Assembly: GCA_945874665.1 (NCBI GenBank) | Contig: CAMCHJ010000005.1 | Span: 1-64,000, forward strand | Source: Chitinophaga pinensis | GTDB lineage: Bacteria; Bacteroidota; Bacteroidia; UBA7662 | Direction of reading: 5' to 3' | Length of the DNA: 64,000 nt | Shown here: positions 42,550 to 51,234 of the stretch, piece by piece | How positions within the stretch are numbered: position 1 is the stretch's first letter | Layout of the letters: each line of letters starts with the position of its first letter | The notes under the pieces: model-generated | What the model was told of the DNA's origin: nothing | The model's input: the letters and a program-made list of their open reading frames with translations, nothing else | The model's database searches: none | Translations under genes and position numbers: made by a program

Positions 42550-44526
42550 TTAACGTACCACCAATCGTTCCATTTTAGAGGCATTGCCGTTAAGGTCAAA
42601 TAATTGCACCAAATATATACCTGGTTGTAAAGAAGCGGTTGGTAAGGTCATTTTGCCTGCTTCACTTTGCAAACGCTGCAGCTCGCGACCTTGAATATCC
42701 ATCAGGCGGAGTTCAAATTGCTCGAGTGTCGTTTCAACTACTGCAAAATCGGCAGCCGGATTTGGATAAAGTTTGAAGCTGAGTAATTCTAAATCTGCCA
42801 CACTTAAACCTAAATTCGTATTTCTGCTGATACTAGAGGTGGTGCCTTTTAAAATGATATTTGAAGGATCCAGCTGTGCAGCGGTTACGTTGCCTGATAC
42901 TTGAAAACGGTTTACACCTTGGGTCGGGTCTACGCGCAAAGTCCGAGTAGTGCCACCAATAACGAGGCGCACCGGTACTTTGTTTCGGAACAACGGGGTA
43001 ACTGGACTGCTCGTTGTTTGGTTTACTTCCACAAATACGGTGCTGTCGATTTGATTCCAGCGCACATTGTATGTAGGAAATCCTTCACCATACACCCAGT
43101 CTTCAAAAAATGGCTGCAAGGTGAGTCCGCTCGAGGTTTCTAAAATTTGACGCAACTCATCAGTAGTGCTCACATCGTTGGCTTTGGCTACCAAATAGTC
43201 GTTGATACCCTTGAAAAACAAGGAATCATTTTCCATTTCCCAGCGGAGCATGTGCAATACGGAGCCCCCTTTTTTATAGGTAAGATTTCCGCTAAAAATA
43301 CGATTCACACTTGAACCAGCAGGCACATACACAGAACCTGTAGGTTGTCGGGCTGAGTTGTGTGCCGAGGTCATCCACGAATCAGCACTGGATTGGCTCA
43401 CACCAAATTGCCTGTACAGATACTCTCCGTACGACGCAAAGCCTTCATTTAGCCAAATATCACTCCAAGTGGCGCAAGTAATGTAGTCACCAAACCACTG
43501 ATGAAGGAGCTCATGTGCTGTTAAATCCTGTCCAAAGCCCCCCATGGTACTCATGGTTTGGTGCTCCATGCCACCCCCCATGGCAGACTGCATATGGCCG
43601 TATTTTTCTTCCCAAAAAGGATATAAACCAAACAAATCACTGAATACATCCATCATATCGTTGGTAGCATCGAGCTGATTTTTGTAAAAATTAACCGCCG
43701 ATACATTGCTGCTATTGGTGGCATTGTACACCCAATGCTGAATCAAAATTGAATCGCCTGCCAAAGCTGCTGGCTTGGCGTAACTGATGTACTCGGCATA
43801 ATTGGTTACTGCAAAGGCAATGAGGTAAAATGCTGTAGGATAGCGGGTTTTCCACTCGAAGCGGGTTTTGTTACCAGCCATCGGCACTATGCTAGTAAGC
43901 AATCCTAACGAGCCTACTTTATTGGGATTAGTAGCGATGCCATTGAAGTTGATGGAATCGATTTTATCCCATAAATCCTGCTTACACGGCAACCAATCAG
44001 GCGCGCTGAAGGGCTCTGAGAGCGTCCAGCTCACATTTACCCCCCAGGTATTCGAAAAGCCCGTGCTTAAACCACTGAAAAAACCTGCTTGTTGGGCCAC
44101 GCCGCCATACCAAATGCGGGTATTAACGGTTTCTTGCTGTGGAATGGTGGCCGGAAGAGGCACTAAAACCACGTTGTTTTGCCGGATGATGGTGTTGCGC
44201 TTGATGCCGTTTACATATACCGAATCGATGGTGAGGTTGTCTTTGAGCTCAAACCAAAAGGTATCCATGCCCGCAGAAATCACCGTGCCTTCGATAAATA
44301 CGTTTCCATTAACACTGGTAGCAGTATTGCTCACTTCGAGGGTGATGTCGTAAAAATGGATGTCGTATTGGTCGCCACCGCGAGCTGCACTGATGCGCTG
44401 ATTGGCGTTCATACGACTTTCAGCAAATTGCGATTTAGTGTACGCGCAATCGTGCTCGTGCTCGGTTTGAGCAGCAACCGAAAGAACACCCAAAACGAGT
44501 AAAAAAGAACTTATTATGAATTTCAT
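42550..44526 (-). CDS. Secreted M1 family metallopeptidase with T9SS sorting domain
   Basis: 658 residues: signal peptide (IISSFLLVLGVLSVAAQ), an N-terminal beta saddle, then the gluzincin catalytic domain. The zinc site is complete: HELLHQWFGD (H338, H342) and E361 in WLNEGFASYGEY. The exopeptidase GxMEN loop is replaced by GGGMEHQT (317-324), as in a subset of bacterial secreted members. The C-terminal 75 or so residues are a T9SS type A sorting domain (KLYPNPAADFAVVETTL, then LQPGIYLVQLFD). It probably trims peptides at the cell surface for nutrition. Confidence 0.93.
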   Translation of the reverse strand: MKFIISSFLLVLGVLSVAAQTEHEHDCAYTKSQFAESRMNANQRISAARGGDQYDIHFYDITLEVSNTATSVNGNVFIEGTVISAGMDTFWFELKDNLTIDSVYVNGIKRNTIIRQNNVVLVPLPATIPQQETVNTRIWYGGVAQQAGFFSGLSTGFSNTWGVNVSWTLSEPFSAPDWLPCKQDLWDKIDSINFNGIATNPNKVGSLGLLTSIVPMAGNKTRFEWKTRYPTAFYLIAFAVTNYAEYISYAKPAALAGDSILIQHWVYNATNSSNVSAVNFYKNQLDATNDMMDVFSDLFGLYPFWEEKYGHMQSAMGGGMEHQTMSTMGGFGQDLTAHELLHQWFGDYITCATWSDIWLNEGFASYGEYLYRQFGVSQSSADSWMTSAHNSARQPTGSVYVPAGSSVNRIFSGNLTYKKGGSVLHMLRWEMENDSLFFKGINDYLVAKANDVSTTDELRQILETSSGLTLQPFFEDWVYGEGFPTYNVRWNQIDSTVFVEVNQTTSSPVTPLFRNKVPVRLVIGGTTRTLRVDPTQGVNRFQVSGNVTAAQLDPSNIILKGTTSSISRNTNLGLSVADLELLSFKLYPNPAADFAVVETTLEQFELRLMDIQGRELQRLQSEAGKMTLPTASLQPGIYLVQLFDLNGNASKMERLVVR

Positions 44527-44579
44527 GAATGTATGTTAAACATCCAAGGTCGTGATTTTTTGATAGAATAAAAACAATT

Positions 44580-46346
44580 TTAGGCCGAACGCAAGGCAGT
44601 AGTTTCAAATTGCATTTGATACAGCTTGCGGTAAGCCCCATTTTTTCGCAGCAAGGCCTTGTGTGCACCGCGTTCTACAATTTCACCATCATCGATTACC
44701 AAAATCTCATCGGCATCTGTGATGGTTGAAAGCCGGTGCGCAATGATGATCGCCGTGCGATTTTCGAGCATTTTTTTCATGGCCATTTGCAGCAATTCTT
44801 CGGTTTCTGAATCTATCGAGGCGGTGGCTTCGTCGAGCACCAAAACGGCAGGATTGTAAACCATCACCCGCAAAAACGCCAGCAACTGTCGTTGTCCTGT
44901 GGATAAGGCCGCGCCCCGTTCCATCACGCTATATTGGTAGCCACCCGGCAGTTTTTCGATGAAACGATTGATACCGGTTTTTACTGCCATGGCCTGTATT
45001 TGCTCGAGGGTAATGGCAGGATTTTTCATGCTGATGTTTTCGGCAATGGTGCCCGAAAAAAGAAAAACATCCTGCAAAATAATGCCCACATGCTTTTGCA
45101 CCTCCTTGAGTTCGAAATCGCGGATGGGAATGCCATCCAGCAAAACCTCTCCCTTTTGAAACTCATAAAAACGGCCTAACACATTAATGATAGAACTTTT
45201 GCCAGCACCAGTTGGTCCTACCAAAGCCAGCTTTTTACCCGGCGCAAGCTCAAAACTGATGTCTTTCAGCACAAATTTCTCATCATCATACGAAAACCAC
45301 ACGTTTTGAAATACCACTTCACCTTTAGCATGTACCAAACTCTTGGTGCCTTTATCTTCGATTACTGCATCGGTATCGAGCAAGCGGAAAACACGCTCTG
45401 AGGCCACCACCCCCATTTGCAAACTGTTGAATTTGTCGGCGAGCAAACGAATGGGACGAAAAAACTGGTTGACGTATAAAATGAAGGCGATGATCGTGCC
45501 CACGGTCACTTCTCCCCGCAAGGCGCCATTGGCACCCCACCAAACCAGCAGGCCCAAAGAAGCTGCCGTAATGATTTCGACCACTGGGAAAAACACCGAA
45601 TAGTACATCACACTTTTGAGGTGGGCCTGGTTAAGGGCGCCATTCACCTCTATAAAGCGCTTATGCTCTTCTTTCTCACGGTTAAAAATCTGTATAATGT
45701 TCATTCCCGTGATATGTTCTTGCAAAAAAGCGTTAAGTCGGGCTACGTGGGTGCGTACCTCTTGAAACGACAACCGGACTTTTTCTTTAAAAACGTACAC
45801 GCTGTAGAGGAGCAGTGGCAGCACCGACAAACTCACGAGGGTGAGCCGCCAGTCGGTATACAACATCACGGCCAGAACGGCAATGAGTTGCAACACATCC
45901 CCAACAATAGTGAGCAGGCCTTGCGTGAATACCTCCGAAATGGTTTCCACATCGTTTACGGTACGGGTGGTGAGCGTTCCTATGGGTGTGCGATCGAAAA
46001 ACCGCAGTCGCAATTTACTGATGTGGTTAAAGATGCGCTGTCGCAGATCGCGGATGGCAGCTTGTCCGAGCCACGCACTAAAATAACTAAACAAGTACCT
46101 AAACAGCGATTCCAAAATGAGCACGCCAAGCATGAGCAGGGTAAAATGAAGCAAGCCTGAAAAATCGCCCTTGGCGATGGGCCCATCGACCGTATATTGG
46201 ATGAGCCATGGGCGCAAAGGCGAGAGTATGGCCAACAAAATCACCATGCTGGTGGTGAGCCAGAAGATGCTTTTGTAAGGCTTTACCAAGGCAATGACCC
46301 TGAGCAGCACTTTCCAGGTGGTGTACGAATCAGTGGGTTGGCTCAT
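44580..46346 (-). CDS. MsbA-like ABC exporter (fused permease and ATPase)
   Basis: 588 residues, a half-transporter. Six membrane helices in the N-terminal 320 residues are followed by a nucleotide-binding domain with Walker A GPTGAGKSSI near 377, signature LSTGQRQLLAFLRV and Walker B VLVLDEATASID. By length and layout it belongs to the lipid/multidrug exporter group that includes MsbA, so lipid A or drug export are both possible. Its start overlaps the end of truA by 17 bp, which places it last in the thiolase-truA-exporter operon. Confidence 0.9.
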   Translation of the reverse strand: MSQPTDSYTTWKVLLRVIALVKPYKSIFWLTTSMVILLAILSPLRPWLIQYTVDGPIAKGDFSGLLHFTLLMLGVLILESLFRYLFSYFSAWLGQAAIRDLRQRIFNHISKLRLRFFDRTPIGTLTTRTVNDVETISEVFTQGLLTIVGDVLQLIAVLAVMLYTDWRLTLVSLSVLPLLLYSVYVFKEKVRLSFQEVRTHVARLNAFLQEHITGMNIIQIFNREKEEHKRFIEVNGALNQAHLKSVMYYSVFFPVVEIITAASLGLLVWWGANGALRGEVTVGTIIAFILYVNQFFRPIRLLADKFNSLQMGVVASERVFRLLDTDAVIEDKGTKSLVHAKGEVVFQNVWFSYDDEKFVLKDISFELAPGKKLALVGPTGAGKSSIINVLGRFYEFQKGEVLLDGIPIRDFELKEVQKHVGIILQDVFLFSGTIAENISMKNPAITLEQIQAMAVKTGINRFIEKLPGGYQYSVMERGAALSTGQRQLLAFLRVMVYNPAVLVLDEATASIDSETEELLQMAMKKMLENRTAIIIAHRLSTITDADEILVIDDGEIVERGAHKALLRKNGAYRKLYQMQFETTALRSA

Positions 46347-47097
46347 TAAAATAGATGCTATCGGGATAAGTAATGTCGATGAGATACAGGCCGCAAGCGG
46401 GAACGGAACTGCCGGCGTCGGATCGTTGGCCGTGCTCCAAAAGTTCTTGCATCCAGGAAACAGGTTGGCGGCCGTAGCCTATTTCGAGTAGCGAGCCCAC
46501 TACTGCCCGCACCATATTGCGCAGAAACCTATTGGCACGAATGTAAAAAACAGCCTGGTGGCCCTTTTGATCCCAGTAGGCTTCGGTAACCGTACAAATG
46601 GTTGTTTGTTGTCCGCCCCCACTTCTCGCAAAACAACCAAAATCGTGATGCTGCAGTAGCAAGGCGGCGGCTTGGTTCATGGCCTCAAAATCGAGGGGCT
46701 TGTACAAACGCATCGACCATTGGTGAGCAAAGGGGTCTTTGCGGGTATGGATGTGGTAGGCATATTTGCGAGAAGTAGCGCTAAAGCGGGCATGGGCTTT
46801 GGCATCTACCTTAAAAACTTTGATGATGGTAAGGTCGTCTGGTAAATAACCGTTGAGCCGCACCACCAGATTTTCGGGTAGTGGCGCAAGAAAATCGAAG
46901 TGTGCAAAAAACTGGGTGGCATGCACCCCTGTATCGGTACGCCCTTGTCCGTGCAGCACAATACGCTCGCCAAGCACCACCGTCATTGCCTCTTCGAGCA
47001 GCTGCTGCACGCTCATGGCATTCGGTTGTCGCTGCCAGCCGTGGTAAGCGGTGCCGTTATAGGCGAGTTCCAGAAAGTAACGCTGCGCTATCGGCAT
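46330..47097 (-). CDS. truA: tRNA pseudouridine(38-40) synthase TruA
   Basis: 255 residues from the ATG at 47097, which overlaps the thiolase stop (TAATG); the ORF-track start adds 16 Arg-rich residues inside the thiolase gene. The catalytic Asp is D55 in HGQGRTDTGVHATQFFAHF. The second half has YAYHIHTRKDPF and FLRNMVRAVVGSLLEIG. It isomerises uridines 38-40 in the anticodon arm. It is translationally coupled upstream and overlaps the exporter gene downstream. Confidence 0.95.
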   Translation of the reverse strand: MPIAQRYFLELAYNGTAYHGWQRQPNAMSVQQLLEEAMTVVLGERIVLHGQGRTDTGVHATQFFAHFDFLAPLPENLVVRLNGYLPDDLTIIKVFKVDAKAHARFSATSRKYAYHIHTRKDPFAHQWSMRLYKPLDFEAMNQAAALLLQHHDFGCFARSGGGQQTTICTVTEAYWDQKGHQAVFYIRANRFLRNMVRAVVGSLLEIGYGRQPVSWMQELLEHGQRSDAGSSVPACGLYLIDITYPDSIYFNEPTH

Positions 47098-48296
47098 TAG
47101 CACTTTTCGTAGATAACGGCGGCGCCTTGTCCAACCCCAATACACATGGTTGCCAAGCCATATTGAACGGCTGGTTGCTTCTGCATTTCATACAGCAAGG
47201 TAGCTGAAATACGCGCGCCAGAGCAGCCCAAAGGGTGACCGAGGGCAATCGAACCACCATTTACATTCACAATGGCAGGGTCGAGTTGCAAATCGCGCAT
47301 GCTGGCAATGGACTGACTGGCAAAAGCCTCGTTGAGCTCCACCAAACCCAGGTCTTTGGCAGTAATACCAGCGCGTTGCATGGCTTTTTGACTGGCGGGA
47401 ATAGGTCCAGCGCCCATGAACGCCGGGTCTAAACCAGCCACAGCCATGGAGGCTACGCGTGCCAAAGGCTTTAAACCCTGTTTTTTAACGTAAGCTTCTG
47501 ATGCCAACATCAAACAGGCAGCCCCATCGTTGATGCCTGAAGCATTGCCGGCGGTAACAGTACCGTCTTTTTTGAAGGCCGGCTTGAGTTTGGCCAATTG
47601 TTCCAGGCTAGAAAGACGCGGGTGCTCGTCTCTTTCAAAAAGTAAAGCATCGCCTTTTGGCTGGTGAATCGTAACAGGGACTATTTCTTCGTTAAACTTA
47701 CCTGCCGCAGCAGCTTGTTGATATTTGGTTTGAGACTGAAAAGCAAACGCATCCTGCTCCTCGCGCGTGATGCCCCATCGTTCAGCTACATTTTCGGCTG
47801 TTTCACCCATGCTGTAGGGATAGTAAAGGTCAGATAAACGACTGTTCACAAACCTCCACCCCATGGTGGTATCGTAGATTTCGACTTTACGGGCAAAGGA
47901 TTGGTCAGATTTGGCCATCACAAAAGGAGCGCGGGTCATGCTTTCAACGCCGCCAGCTAAATACAGTTCGCCATCGCCGTTGTTAATGGCGCGACTGGCA
48001 TCCATGATCGCTTGTAGTCCACTGGCGCAAAGTCGGTTAACGGTTACACCTCCAATGCTTGTAGGTAAACCTGCGAGCAACAAAGCCATGCGCGCCACAT
48101 TGCGGTTGTCTTCGCCAGCCTGATTCGCAGCACCAAAAACTACATCTTCTATATCGGCAGGATCGATGGCTGGATGACGGGCTACAAGGGCTCGAATAAC
48201 CAAACCAGCAAGGTCATCAGGCCGGTAATCGCGTAGGCTTCCACCATATTTTCCAATGGGCGTTCTCAGGGCATCAATTACGTATACTGCTTTCAT
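47097..48296 (-). CDS. Acetyl-CoA C-acyltransferase, PaaJ/PcaF-like thiolase
   Basis: 399 residues from the ATG at 48296. Active-site residues are C90 in [15 protein letters not shown], the His in [15 protein letters not shown] and the C-terminal Cys in [13 protein letters not shown]. Several segments match 3-oxoadipyl-CoA thiolases (PaaJ/PcaF) closely as I remember them: [20 protein letters not shown] and [11 protein letters not shown]. It may therefore act in aromatic-ring degradation or in beta-oxidation. No other paa or pca gene is adjacent, so the substrate stays open. It leads the operon with truA. Confidence 0.9.
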   Translation of the reverse strand: MKAVYVIDALRTPIGKYGGSLRDYRPDDLAGLVIRALVARHPAIDPADIEDVVFGAANQAGEDNRNVARMALLLAGLPTSIGGVTVNRLCASGLQAIMDASRAINNGDGELYLAGGVESMTRAPFVMAKSDQSFARKVEIYDTTMGWRFVNSRLSDLYYPYSMGETAENVAERWGITREEQDAFAFQSQTKYQQAAAAGKFNEEIVPVTIHQPKGDALLFERDEHPRLSSLEQLAKLKPAFKKDGTVTAGNASGINDGAACLMLASEAYVKKQGLKPLARVASMAVAGLDPAFMGAGPIPASQKAMQRAGITAKDLGLVELNEAFASQSIASMRDLQLDPAIVNVNGGSIALGHPLGCSGARISATLLYEMQKQPAVQYGLATMCIGVGQGAAVIYEKC

Positions 48297-48314
48297 GTGT
48301 TGCTTTTGGGTATG

Positions 48315-48322
48315 CAAAAATA
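48315..48322 (-). promoter_or_regulatory. Bacteroidota -7 element (TATTTTTG) for the thiolase-truA-exporter operon
   Basis: An exact TAnnTTTG match followed by C on the minus strand, 18 bp before the thiolase ATG. Confidence 0.55.
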
Positions 48323-48353
48323 GCAAAGCCTGAGGGCAATCGGGTTAAAATAT

Positions 48354-48361
48354 TAGCTTTG
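48354..48361 (+). promoter_or_regulatory. Bacteroidota -7 element (TAGCTTTG) for the four-helix membrane protein
   Basis: An exact TAnnTTTG match. The ATG begins only 3 bp after it, so the mRNA could be leaderless or nearly so. Confidence 0.45.
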
Positions 48362-48364
48362 TGC

Positions 48365-48826
48365 ATGAATCTAATCAAAACTTCCCTTTTGCCTATTTTG
48401 GCAGTTGTGTTGCTCCTCCTTACTGGCTTTTTCCCATTTATAAGCTGGGAAATGGTTGGGAGTAGTTCAGGAAAGCTGATTTTTGGCTTGTATCGATTAG
48501 ATTGGTACACAGCCGGTAGCGAGGTTGTTACCAGTTCGCAAGAAAATAAGGCCCTCGCTTACCTCACTTACGGCATCGCAGGCTTACTGATTGGCCTGCT
48601 GCTCAGCGGAAATAATATAGATTTGAAACAGAAGTTAAAACGGGTGAGTTTGTTGCTCAGCGGCGCGCAGCTGTTTGCCATTACCACAACCGCCTTCAGG
48701 GCTACGCAAGGTTTGACTGGCGAAATCAACAGCTGGGCAATCGGCTTAGGTTATTACTTGAGTGCTGCAGCTTTTCTTTTATTATTGACGAATTATCTAA
48801 ATAAATCGCCTCAATCAGGAGAGTAA
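48365..48826 (+). CDS. Small four-helix membrane protein of unknown function
   Basis: 153 residues from the ATG at 48365; the ORF-track TTG (48359) lies inside a promoter element. Four hydrophobic segments are visible: SLLPILAVVLLLLTGFFPFI, ALAYLTYGIAGLLIGLLLSG, SLLLSGAQLFAITTTAF and IGLGYYLSAAAFLLLLTNYL. I recognise no family. The coding end overlaps the convergent response regulator gene by 12 bp. It may be functionally separate from the signalling cassette that follows. Confidence 0.6.
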   Translation: MNLIKTSLLPILAVVLLLLTGFFPFISWEMVGSSSGKLIFGLYRLDWYTAGSEVVTSSQENKALAYLTYGIAGLLIGLLLSGNNIDLKQKLKRVSLLLSGAQLFAITTTAFRATQGLTGEINSWAIGLGYYLSAAAFLLLLTNYLNKSPQSGE

Positions 48827-49279
48827 TTTCTGGCGCAGGAGGAACTCCAATTGCTCGTTGGCGCGCAAAAGACTTTTAACAAGCTCTTTATTTTCGCCCC
48901 GCAAAGTGTATACTTCCAGTGACTTTTTGATAATGTTCCGCAATTGCTCTTCATCCCAGGGCTTGGTGATGTAATGATAAACTTGCCCTTTATTGATAGC
49001 ATCAATCACCGCTTGAATATCGCTGTAACCCGTCAATAAAATGCGAATAGGATCAGGGTAAATCGGAATGATTTGCTCTAAAAACTCCACACCCGACATT
49101 TCTGGCATACGCTGGTCGGTAATAATTATTTGGATAGGCACCTCATTCAAAATCATCATGCCTTCTTTGGCTGATGCTGCCGTATAAATCAAGAAATCGC
49201 GTCGAAAAGCAGCCTTAAACGATTGAAGGTTATTGATTTCGTCGTCGACATACAAAACACTAAGTTTATTTTCTGTCAT
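48815..49279 (-). CDS. Single-domain response regulator (stand-alone receiver)
   Basis: 154 residues from the ATG at 49279; a TATTTTTG promoter element lies between this and the ORF-track start. A complete receiver domain is present: acidic pocket VDDE (D12, D13), phosphoacceptor D55 in ITDQRMPEMSGVEF, T83 in LLTGYSD and K106 in TKPWDE. A C-terminal helix with coiled-coil character (LLRANEQLEFLLRQKLL) follows, and there is no DNA-binding domain. The receiver is a close paralogue of the receiver at the N-terminus of the protein at 53370. It is divergent from the ThiF-acyltransferase-kinase operon and may share its phosphate flow. Confidence 0.9.
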   Translation of the reverse strand: MTENKLSVLYVDDEINNLQSFKAAFRRDFLIYTAASAKEGMMILNEVPIQIIITDQRMPEMSGVEFLEQIIPIYPDPIRILLTGYSDIQAVIDAINKGQVYHYITKPWDEEQLRNIIKKSLEVYTLRGENKELVKSLLRANEQLEFLLRQKLLS

Positions 49280-49296
49280 GATCAGGCTATTTGGTT

Positions 49297-49304
49297 CAAA
49301 AATA
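49297..49304 (-). promoter_or_regulatory. Bacteroidota -7 element (TATTTTTG) for the stand-alone receiver gene
   Basis: An exact TAnnTTTG match on the minus strand, 17 bp before the ATG at 49279. Confidence 0.5.
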
Positions 49305-49394
49305 AACTTTATCCTGATATGCATGGCAGGATTTATAAATCAATCTCTATATTGCTAATGATTTCTGTTCGCCGCCCCTCATCACTACAATTGC

Positions 49395-50498
49395 ATGGAC
49401 TACTTTGATTACAGAAGTGGGGCTGAAACAAGCAGCTTCTCCCCTATCTTCTTTCAGATAAAAAAAGAAGCAGATGCAGAGGCATTTAACTTGGCAGTGA
49501 GTGACCCAGACCTGCAAATAAACGACACCATTCAAAGGCAGTTGAAGGAGTTAATCCTTACTAGAAATCCTGCTACTACCTATACCGATGACCAATTAGC
49601 CTCGGCCATAACCGAACACTTAGGCAGATTGGGGATTCATGAATACGGAATTTGGGTGCTTTACCCTTGGAGCAAGCGCATGGTACACATACTCGACGAA
49701 CAAGAGTTTACAGAGCTCCGCACCTCCCGTAACAAATACAAAATTACCGCCGCCGAGCAGCACACTTTAAATCAAAAACGGGTTGGCATTGTAGGTTTAT
49801 CTGTTGGCAGTGCTATTGCCATCACCATGGCTATGGAGCGGAGCTTTGGCAGCTTGGTATTAGCTGATTTCGACACCATAGATTTAAGCAATCTTAATCG
49901 TTTGAGGGCTAAGATAAGCGATATTGGCATGAACAAGGCGGTTTTGGTTGCCCGAGAAATCGCCGAAATTGATCCATATTTAAAGGTAGAAGTGGTTGAA
50001 GAAGGCATTACAGATGAGAATTTAGAACGCTTTTTATCCCAAAACGGCGGATTAGATCTTTTAATTGATGAATGCGACAGTCTTGAATACAAGCTCAAAC
50101 TCCGTTTAGCAGCCAAGCGCCTACAAATGGCCGTGGTGATGGAAACCAGCGACCGCGGGATGTTAGACATTGAGCGCTACGACCTAGAGCCTGATTTACC
50201 GCTTTTTCATGGCCGCATTGCCAGCTTTGACCTTTCAAATCCGAGTGAAATCAGTCCAGAAATGCGTATGCAGCTCTTGATGGCAATCGTGGGCTTTGGT
50301 GAGGTTTCTGAGCGGCTGCGCCAATCTTATACGGAAATCGGAAAATCACTCAAAACTTGGCCGCAACTCGCCTCAGCGGTCATGATGGGCGGTGGCACCA
50401 CAGCCGAAATTGCCAGAAGAATTTTATTGGGCGAACAAGTTTCATCAGGTAGGTTTTATGTTGACATGAATGCCCTTGTTCCAAACCTGCATACTTAA
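49395..50498 (+). CDS. ThiF/E1-like adenylating enzyme, stand-alone
   Basis: 367 residues. After an N-terminal helical region (1-125) comes an E1-type Rossmann core: glycine loop VGIVGLSVGSAIAITMA (about 130-146), acidic LADFD (157-160), NLNRL (166-170) with the ATP-contacting Arg, a conserved Lys in GMNKA (181), and IDECDS (224-229). These are the elements needed to adenylate a carboxylate. No CxxC zinc pairs or obvious catalytic Cys are seen. The layout matches the N-terminal half of Rv1355c-type proteins, in which a nitroreductase domain follows, but that domain is missing here. The stop overlaps the next gene (TAATG), so its partner is probably the acyltransferase. No substrate can be named. 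Confidence 0.85.
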   Translation: MDYFDYRSGAETSSFSPIFFQIKKEADAEAFNLAVSDPDLQINDTIQRQLKELILTRNPATTYTDDQLASAITEHLGRLGIHEYGIWVLYPWSKRMVHILDEQEFTELRTSRNKYKITAAEQHTLNQKRVGIVGLSVGSAIAITMAMERSFGSLVLADFDTIDLSNLNRLRAKISDIGMNKAVLVAREIAEIDPYLKVEVVEEGITDENLERFLSQNGGLDLLIDECDSLEYKLKLRLAAKRLQMAVVMETSDRGMLDIERYDLEPDLPLFHGRIASFDLSNPSEISPEMRMQLLMAIVGFGEVSERLRQSYTEIGKSLKTWPQLASAVMMGGGTTAEIARRILLGEQVSSGRFYVDMNALVPNLHT

Positions 50499-51232
50499 TG
50501 GCCTTAAACAGTATCAAAATAAGAGCCTTTAGGGCCACCGATGACCCTACCTCTTGCGAGCGCTTTATAGAGGGGCATGCACACGTACTAGAGGTTGCAG
50601 GCGTGAAGAAGGTTACCTCTGCCAATCACGATTGGATGTACAACCCTGCAAGTTTTGTGATCATTGTTGAAAACGAAGAAGGCAGCAAGGTATTGGGGGG
50701 TGCTCGCTTGCAATGCAGCGGTGGCAACCAGCCATTACCTGTTGAACAAGCTGCGGGTGAATTTGACGCCAGAATTTACGATGTGGTGCGAGAAAAAAGT
50801 GTTTATGGCACTTCAGAACTGTGTGGTCTTTGGAATTCCCGAGAGATTTCCGGGTTGGGGATTGGTGCCTTTTTTTCAACCAGGGTTGGGGTCGTCCTTG
50901 CAGAGCAGGTAGGTGTAGAAAGCATTTTTGCACTTTGCGCCCCCTATACCGTAAAATTTGCAGAAAAAGTGGGTTGTAGGGTGTTGAAAAGCATTGGGAA
51001 TAACGGCACCTTTTATTATCCCAAAATAGATCTTTTGGCCACCATTGTACTTTTGGAAGATGCACAAACGGTTGAGAAGGCAGACGAAAAAGAGCAAGTA
51101 CGTATTTTTGATTTAAGAAAAAACTTGAACCAGCTATACACTGAAATCTCTCCAATCAAACAAATGGAAGTTGATATACAATATGATTTGCAGCTAAAAA
51201 ATGTGAACCCATCTGAATTCAAAATTCCATAA
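50498..51232 (+). CDS. GNAT-fold acyltransferase, FeeM/LuxI-like
   Basis: 244 residues. The N-terminus (IKIRAFRATDDPTSCERFIE) and LGGARLQ strand match the GNAT core. The acyl-CoA or acyl-ACP contact region is probably ELCGLWNSREISGLGIGAFF, followed by the helix TRVGVVLAEQVGVESIFAL. The overall layout is closer to N-acyl amino acid and N-acylhomoserine lactone synthases than to small acetyltransferases; this is inference from layout alone. It is translationally coupled to the ThiF gene upstream (TAATG) and lies 2 bp before a membrane histidine kinase, which suggests that its product might be the kinase ligand. Confidence 0.75.
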   Translation: MALNSIKIRAFRATDDPTSCERFIEGHAHVLEVAGVKKVTSANHDWMYNPASFVIIVENEEGSKVLGGARLQCSGGNQPLPVEQAAGEFDARIYDVVREKSVYGTSELCGLWNSREISGLGIGAFFSTRVGVVLAEQVGVESIFALCAPYTVKFAEKVGCRVLKSIGNNGTFYYPKIDLLATIVLLEDAQTVEKADEKEQVRIFDLRKNLNQLYTEISPIKQMEVDIQYDLQLKNVNPSEFKIP

Positions 51233-51234
51233 CA

